From assembly GCA_964573885.1 (NCBI GenBank), contig CAZNLL010000037.1, positions 1 through 28,446 of the forward strand: a stretch of 28,446 nt of DNA, written 5' to 3'. Position 1 is the first letter of the stretch. Each line of letters begins with the position of its first letter. A program made the translations under genes and the position numbers. This DNA is from CAZNLL01 sp964573885 (GTDB taxonomy: Bacteria; Desulfobacterota; DSM-4660; Desulfatiglandales; Desulfatiglandaceae). Shown here one piece after another: positions 23,857 to 28,446 of the stretch. The notes below the pieces were generated by a model. The model worked only from the letters and a program-made list of their open reading frames with translations, was not told the origin of the DNA and did not search any database.

Positions 23857-24405
23857 TCAGGTCAGCCAGGCAGAGAGATAGGATAGGACCCCTTTCACGC
23901 GGTTTTCTATGTCCCTTAAGTCATTGTCGTTGGGTCTCCCCGAAATATCCCCCATGCGGCCCTGGGTGTTCATTTCTTCGTTTTTGTGGAACTGGCCCAC
24001 CACATGCCATTCATCCACCACGAGATACCCTAAGTGTTCAAAAAAGGCCCGAAGCCACTTGGTCAGGGGAACGGCTTCAGCTGTCCCGGTATGGGGCCCG
24101 CCATAGGTGCAAAAACACACGGCGAACTTGCCGGGCCGGAGCGGTGCAGCGGGCAGGAGATGATGACTGTCGCGGTAGTCTTTCATCTTTCCTTTGACCA
24201 AGGTCTTCATGGCCTTGGTGGGTTCCCAGGAAATGACCGGGGAGCCCATGAATATGAGATCATAGTGGTAGAAATCGATCTCAGTCTCGTCGTTGACCTT
24301 GATAAGATCCACGTCCAATTGTCCCGCCATCAAGGCGTGATGGATGCGGACCGCCGCTTTTTCGGTGTTCCCTCCAAGAGAGTCATAGATGACCACTGCC
24401 TTCAT
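23857..24405 (-). CDS. Flavodoxin-like FMN protein
   Basis: 182 residues. The flavodoxin signature for FMN phosphate binding is at 7-16 (YDSLGGNTEK), followed by a Rossmann-like pattern: DLIFMGSPVISWEPTKAMKTLV (FMN-loop region) and FAVCFCTYGGPHTGTAEAVPL. It is slightly longer than a classical flavodoxin and is closer to flavodoxin-family reductase or NADPH-dependent quinone-reductase-like proteins of anaerobes. GGGGAGG lies shortly upstream of the ATG. It could serve as an electron carrier, but the partner is not shown by context. Confidence 0.82.
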   Translation of the reverse strand: MKAVVIYDSLGGNTEKAAVRIHHALMAGQLDVDLIKVNDETEIDFYHYDLIFMGSPVISWEPTKAMKTLVKGKMKDYRDSHHLLPAAPLRPGKFAVCFCTYGGPHTGTAEAVPLTKWLRAFFEHLGYLVVDEWHVVGQFHKNEEMNTQGRMGDISGRPNDNDLRDIENRVKGVLSYLSAWLT

Positions 24406-24432
24406 AATTTTGATTCCTCCCCAGTTTTCATC

Positions 24433-24456
24433 GGGTAAGGATACCTATCCTCACCC
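24433..24456. repeat. 24-bp imperfect palindrome between acyl-CoA dehydrogenase and flavodoxin genes
   Basis: GGGTAAGGATA (24433-24443) and TATCCTCACCC (24446-24456) are inverted with one mismatch around CC. In a minus-strand transcript the mismatch becomes a G-U pair, so a stable hairpin could form, but no U-run follows it. It lies about 28 bp upstream of the flavodoxin start and may be an operator for that gene or a 3' mRNA hairpin of the dehydrogenase message. Confidence 0.5.
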
Positions 24457-24508
24457 TCATGGCCTTGTCCGTACCGCTGCACCCGGCCTGATTTGACAAT
24501 CTTAAATG

Positions 24509-25657
24509 TTACAGCCCTATGAGTTTTCCAATGATCTCCTTTTGTATCTCCGAGGTGCCCCCGCCAATGGGCTGGATTCTCTGATCCCTCCAGATGCGCT
24601 GGACTTCATATTCCATCATATACCCATAACCCCCGTGAATCTGGATGCACATGTCCGCTATTTTGACGGCCGTATCACAGGCGTAAATCTTGCACATGGC
24701 CACCTCCTTGGCACACTCAAGGCCGTTGATATAAAGCCACACGGCATGATAAGTGAGCCGCCTGGCCGCCTCGATCCAGGTGAGCATATCCGCAAATTTG
24801 TGGCGATTCACCTGAAAGGTGCCTATAGGCTTTCCAAAGGCCTGTCGCTCCTTGGCATACTGAAGCGTGATGTCCACACAGTACTGGGCGGCGGCCACAG
24901 AGCCCACGGCCATGACCAGCCTTTCGGTCTGAAATCCGTGCATGATCTGATAAAACCCGTCATTTTCCCGGCCCAGCAGGTTGGATGAAGGGACCCTTAC
25001 CTCGTCGAAGGAGAGTTCACCCGTATCCGAGGCTCTCCACCCCAACTTGTCAAGTTTTCGGCTTACAGTGAATCCCGGGGTGCCTTTGTCCACAATAATC
25101 TGGCTGATTCCCTGATGCTTTTTCTCCAGAGCAGTCTTGCAGGCGACCACGTAGAAATCGGCCCGGACCCCGTTGGTGATAAAGGTCTTGGACCCATTGA
25201 TGACATACTCATCGCCCTGGCGTACGGCCTTTGTCTGGAGGCCCCCCACGTCAGAGCCGGCGTTGGGTTCAGTCACGGCCAGGGCCCCGATCTTTTCGCC
25301 ACGGATTCCCGGTGCCAGCCATTGGGCTTTCTGTTCATTGTTCCCAAAGGAGTTCACAGCAGGGAGGGCCACAAACCCGTGGAGCCCGAGGCCGGCGGAA
25401 ACCCCCCCTGATTTGGAGAGGGCGAGCTCTTCACTCAATACCACATGGTAGCGAAAATCGCCCCCCACTCCGCCGTATTCCTCGGGGAACCCCCCGCCAA
25501 AAAAGCCCAGATCCCCCGCCTTCTTATAGATCTCCAGAGGGAATTCCCCTGCCTCTTCCCATTCATCAGCATGGGGGGCCAGCTCAGCGGCCACCCACCT
25601 TCTTGCACTTTCCCTGAACATCCGGTGCTCATCATCAAAGAGCCATTCCCTTTCCAT
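24509..25657 (-). CDS. Acyl-CoA dehydrogenase, long-chain/isovaleryl type active site
   Basis: 382 residues from the ATG at 25657-25655, which has AAAGGAG just upstream; a longer frame exists but is non-homologous. Motifs are VTEPNAGSDVGG, GSKTFITNGVRADFY, YAKERQAFGKPIG, HGGYGYMMEYEVQR and IGGGTSEIQKEI. Gly occupies the MCAD-type Glu position, but Glu245 in TERLVMAVGSV is at the position used by LCAD and isovaleryl-CoA dehydrogenase, so the enzyme should be a normal dehydrogenase. It follows an enoyl-CoA hydratase-family gene by 40 bp, as in a beta-oxidation-like operon. Its acyl substrate is unknown. It contrasts with the dehydrogenase at 2661, which has neither Glu. Confidence 0.92.
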   Translation of the reverse strand: MEREWLFDDEHRMFRESARRWVAAELAPHADEWEEAGEFPLEIYKKAGDLGFFGGGFPEEYGGVGGDFRYHVVLSEELALSKSGGVSAGLGLHGFVALPAVNSFGNNEQKAQWLAPGIRGEKIGALAVTEPNAGSDVGGLQTKAVRQGDEYVINGSKTFITNGVRADFYVVACKTALEKKHQGISQIIVDKGTPGFTVSRKLDKLGWRASDTGELSFDEVRVPSSNLLGRENDGFYQIMHGFQTERLVMAVGSVAAAQYCVDITLQYAKERQAFGKPIGTFQVNRHKFADMLTWIEAARRLTYHAVWLYINGLECAKEVAMCKIYACDTAVKIADMCIQIHGGYGYMMEYEVQRIWRDQRIQPIGGGTSEIQKEIIGKLIGL

Positions 25658-25697
25658 TTTTTCTCCTTTCTTGGTGGAATCAATTTGTCCTATCCGG

Positions 25698-26480
25698 TCA
25701 GCGCCCCCTAAAGCGGGGCGGCCGTTTTTGAATAAAGGCCCGAATTCCCTCCTGGCCGTCTTCGCTTGCCACACAGCGGCCGTAAGCCTTCACCTCCTCG
25801 GCCCTGGCGCTTTCAAAATCGCGCTCAAGGGAGGTGTTGAGTATATGTTTGAGCTCCGCCACAGCCGTGGGACTGTATGAGGCAAGGGTTTGGGCCGTTT
25901 CCCGGGTCACCCGGCTCAGTTCCGCCTCGGGGACCACCCGGTTCACAATGCCCAGCTCATAAGCCCGTTGGGCAGGGATCTGCTCCCCTGTCAGGCAGAG
26001 GCCGCGGGCCGCGGCCGGGCCTATAAGCCGGTCCAGCAACACCGTTCCGCCGGTACCCGGAAACAGGCCCAGTTTGATCTCCGGGTATCCAAAGAGGGCC
26101 GTCTCCGCGGCGATCCGGATATCGCAGGCCAGGGCCAGGAGCATACCCCCGCCCAGTGCATATCCCTTTATAGAGGCCACAATGGGGCGGGAAAGCCTCC
26201 GCATGCGATCATAGACGCCCATGCCCCTCCAAGTTCGAACCTCGGCTTCATCACCGCGCATGTCAAGCATTTCCTTGACATCCGCCCCGGCGGCAAAGGC
26301 CCTTTCCCCGGCGCCCTGTATGACGACGACCCTCACGGCCTTGTCGCGGTCCAATGCCTTGAGGACCTCTTCCAGTTCCCGAAAGAGGGTGGTGTTGATC
26401 GCGTTCAGGCTTTGAGGGCGGTTGACGGTGACGGTACATATGGCCTTCTTGATGGAAATAATCAGGGTTTCATGGTTCAT
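25698..26480 (-). CDS. Enoyl-CoA hydratase/isomerase (crotonase) family protein
   Basis: 260 residues, the normal crotonase length. It has NRPQSLNAIN, the CoA-loop AFAAGADVKEM (61-71), the oxyanion-hole GYALGGGMLLALACD (106-120) and FGYPEIKLGLFPGTGGT (130-146). Of the two catalytic glutamates of rat enoyl-CoA hydratase, the second is present (Glu134, equivalent to Glu164), but the first (Glu144) is Leu114. A simple hydratase role is therefore uncertain; an isomerase or another crotonase reaction is possible. It lies 40 bp from both neighbours in an apparent operon with the ketoacyl synthase and acyl-CoA dehydrogenase genes. Confidence 0.88.
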   Translation of the reverse strand: MNHETLIISIKKAICTVTVNRPQSLNAINTTLFRELEEVLKALDRDKAVRVVVIQGAGERAFAAGADVKEMLDMRGDEAEVRTWRGMGVYDRMRRLSRPIVASIKGYALGGGMLLALACDIRIAAETALFGYPEIKLGLFPGTGGTVLLDRLIGPAAARGLCLTGEQIPAQRAYELGIVNRVVPEAELSRVTRETAQTLASYSPTAVAELKHILNTSLERDFESARAEEVKAYGRCVASEDGQEGIRAFIQKRPPRFRGR

Positions 26481-26520
26481 GGGTTGGTGACTCCTTCAAA
26501 AGCCCTCTGTGCTAGCCTCC

Positions 26521-27816
26521 CTAGGGTTGGTAGCGTTCCAGTAAAAGGGAGGCATTTTGCCCGCCGAATCCAAAGCTGTTGGTGATCGCCTTTTGAATCG
26601 GTTTTTCTATGCCCTTGCCGGGGACATAGTCCAGATCACACCCCTCCCCCGGGGATTCCAGGTTTATGGTAGGATGAATCCTTCCATTTTCTATCATGAG
26701 GGCGGTGGCAATGACTTCTACGCCGCCCGCAGCACCTATAAGGTGCCCGGTCATGGATTTGGTGGAACTTATGGGGATGTGATAGGCCTGTTTCCCCAAG
26801 GCCTTCTTGATGGCCGTGGTTTCAACGGGATCATTGAGGACGGTGGACGTGCCGTGGGCATTGATATAGTCGATTTCCTCGGCCCTTGCCCCCCCTCGGG
26901 TCATGGCGTCTTGGATCGCTTTTGCCTGCATGAACGCCTCCGGTTCGGGGGCTGCAATATGATACGCGTCCGAGGTGGCGCCGTATCCAGTGAGCTCACA
27001 GTAGACATGGGCGCCCCGGTCAAGGGCATGGGCGAGTTCCTCCAGGATCACGATCCCGGAACCCTCACCCATTACAAAGCCGTCCCTGTCTTTGTCAAAG
27101 GGTCTCGATGCCTTTTCAGGCTCGTGGTTTCTGCGACTCATGGCATTCATGGCGGCGAATCCCCCAAACACATAGGGCGTGATACAGGCGTCGGCGCCGC
27201 CCGTTACCATGATCGTCTCTTCCCCTAATAGGACATGTTTGTAGGCCTCGATCATGGCGTGGTTTGAAGATGCACAGGCCGTGGAAATGCTGCAGGCGAT
27301 TCCTTTAAGGCCGTATTTCATAGTCACGTTGACCGGCACGGCGCAGATCTGGACATGAGGCAGGGCAAAGGGAGAGATCTTCTTGGGGCCGTTTTCTCTT
27401 AGAAAGCTCTTAAACCATCTTTCACAGAGATCCATGTTTTGGGCCCCTATCCCCAGGATGGCCCCGATTTTTTCAGGATCTATGTGCTTCATGGTGTAGT
27501 CTCCCTGGCCCCTGTCCGATTCCACCAGCTCTAACTCAAAGCCGGCATCCTCAAGGGCAAGCCTGGTGCCTGCCATGGCAAATTTGGAGGTCCTTCCCAG
27601 GTACCTGAAATCCTTATTCCTCTGGATGTAATCCCTCAGGGAGAAACCTTCCACTGTACAGGCCACCTGGGAGTTATACTGATCCATATCATAGCCCTCG
27701 AAACAAATGCGCCGGGCACCGGAGACCCCTTTTATCAGGGCCTTCCAGTAAGCCTCTTTACCGATACCTATGGGTGTTATAGGGCCTAATCCGGTTATGA
27801 CCACCCTTTTCTGCAT
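26521..27816 (-). CDS. Beta-ketoacyl-ACP synthase II-like (FabF family)
   Basis: 431 residues, slightly longer than typical FabF (about 410). The catalytic triad is complete: Cys181 in SISTACASSNHA, His321 in NAHGTSTVLND and His358 in TKSMTGHLIGAAG with Lys353. FabF signatures RPFDKDRDGFVMGEG and NSFGFGGQNASL are also present. An insertion-like stretch around 96-116 (LELVESDRGQGDYTMKHIDP) is not usual in housekeeping FabF. No acyl carrier protein, FabG or FabD is adjacent, so this is probably a second, specialised synthase rather than the fatty-acid housekeeping enzyme. GAGGTGA precedes the ATG. Confidence 0.9.
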   Translation of the reverse strand: MQKRVVITGLGPITPIGIGKEAYWKALIKGVSGARRICFEGYDMDQYNSQVACTVEGFSLRDYIQRNKDFRYLGRTSKFAMAGTRLALEDAGFELELVESDRGQGDYTMKHIDPEKIGAILGIGAQNMDLCERWFKSFLRENGPKKISPFALPHVQICAVPVNVTMKYGLKGIACSISTACASSNHAMIEAYKHVLLGEETIMVTGGADACITPYVFGGFAAMNAMSRRNHEPEKASRPFDKDRDGFVMGEGSGIVILEELAHALDRGAHVYCELTGYGATSDAYHIAAPEPEAFMQAKAIQDAMTRGGARAEEIDYINAHGTSTVLNDPVETTAIKKALGKQAYHIPISSTKSMTGHLIGAAGGVEVIATALMIENGRIHPTINLESPGEGCDLDYVPGKGIEKPIQKAITNSFGFGGQNASLLLERYQP

Positions 27817-27838
27817 AAATCACCTCAGGACTATAGAA

Positions 27839-28446
27839 CTATCTTTTCACAGCCACCAATATGTAAAGGCTGGGCTTATCAATGAATCCCTCAATGCGAA
27901 ACCCATACGGTTCCAAAAGGGTTCGTGCCTCGGGTTTTTCCGGGAAATCATCCAGGGGGAAGGGTGTACTCTTCCTGAGGCCGTCGATAAATGATTTGCC
28001 CATGGGGTGGCTTATTACCATGCGTCCTGCTTGTGTCATCATCCTGATGATGTTGGCAAAGGCCCCCTTTTTATCCACGATGTTGGGGTATGTGGCGTTT
28101 ATGAAAACCACATGGACACTGGCATCAGGCAGTGCCAGATCCCGCACATCGGAAACCACCGCTTCTACCTCCGGATAATGGCCTTTGAGCTGCTTGAGCA
28201 TGGAGTGGGAAAGGTCGCAGGCGTAAATGCGGGAGGGATGGTATTCCTTGATCAAGGGGATGAGGATGCCTGTGCCGGAGCCCACATCCAGGACCGTTTC
28301 CTCCGGGCAGATGCAAGCGGAGGCGACAATTTCCTTGAGGCGCTGGGGCACGCCCTCCGCCAGGGGCGGGTCAAAGCAGGATACAAGTTCACTAAAGATC
28401 TTGCTCTGGAGCCGGTTGATCCTTTGGATTTCCTTCTTGTCCGGGG
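27839..28446 (-). CDS. Class I SAM-dependent methyltransferase, cut by the right edge
   Basis: The frame stays open to base 28446, so the N-terminus lies outside the window; about 202 residues are visible. The SAM-binding motif I is VLDVGSGTGILIPLI, followed by motif II (IYACDLSHSMLKQL, with the acidic residue for the ribose) and motif III/IV (VVSDVRDLALPDASVHVVFINATYPNI). The C-terminal part (VISHPMGKSFIDGLR.STPFPLDDFP) does not identify a specific substrate for me. It is 22 bp upstream of the ketoacyl synthase gene and most likely in the same operon. UbiE-like or small-molecule methyltransferase are both possible. Confidence 0.85.
   Translation of the reverse strand, partial: PDKKEIQRINRLQSKIFSELVSCFDPPLAEGVPQRLKEIVASACICPEETVLDVGSGTGILIPLIKEYHPSRIYACDLSHSMLKQLKGHYPEVEAVVSDVRDLALPDASVHVVFINATYPNIVDKKGAFANIIRMMTQAGRMVISHPMGKSFIDGLRKSTPFPLDDFPEKPEARTLLEPYGFRIEGFIDKPSLYILVAVKR

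Overview
The window looks like a fragment of an anaerobic bacterium's chromosome, most likely a Desulfobacterota (deltaproteobacterial) sulfate reducer or syntroph. This is inferred from the GC-rich coding style, ferredoxin-type EtfA, TRAP uptake, oxygen-independent CoA chemistry and the mix of families; there is no rRNA or other marker gene. A 100-N scaffold gap flanked by a 55-bp duplicated sequence suggests a draft or metagenome-assembled genome.

Region 1 (1-20260, all + strand) is one long, tightly spaced catabolic cluster. In order: CoA-transferase family III (cut by the left edge), etfB, ferredoxin-fused etfA, acyl-CoA dehydrogenase (interrupted by the N gap), GntR/FCD regulator, B12-binding mutase small subunit, mutase large subunit, TRAP transporter dctPQM, phenylacetate-CoA-ligase-like gene, three-subunit molybdenum hydroxylase (FAD, [2Fe-2S], Mo), HyuA and HyuB (ATP-dependent hydantoinase/oxoprolinase family), and a cysteine desulfurase-like gene. 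This gene set matches, step for step, the anaerobic indole-3-acetate (auxin) pathway described in Aromatoleum/Azoarcus (iaa genes). There, Mo-dependent hydroxylation of the pyrrole ring gives oxindole-acetate, ATP-dependent lactam opening gives 2-(2-aminophenyl)succinate, and a family III CoA-transferase makes the CoA thioester. A B12-dependent mutase then forms (2-aminobenzyl)malonyl-CoA, and a decarboxylating acyl-CoA dehydrogenase forms 2-aminocinnamoyl-CoA. Two active-site signatures fit. The mutase keeps the Tyr and Arg that bind a free carboxylate in methylmalonyl-CoA mutase but has a glycine-rich loop where methylmalonyl-CoA mutase has His and Gln. The dehydrogenase lacks a catalytic Glu at both usual positions, as expected if CO2 loss replaces proton abstraction. 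The substrate assignment is inference; a related N-heteroaryl acetate is possible.

Region 2 (20274-28446, all - strand) converges on region 1 and looks unrelated. Read from its 5' end it holds a class I SAM methyltransferase (cut by the right edge), a FabF-like ketoacyl synthase, an enoyl-CoA hydratase-family protein, an LCAD-type acyl-CoA dehydrogenase, a flavodoxin-like protein, a GNAT acetyltransferase and a large UPF0182 membrane protein. No tRNA, rRNA, CRISPR or insertion sequence was seen. No gene-free stretch exceeds 300 bases; the longest, 23133-23343, holds an inverted repeat.
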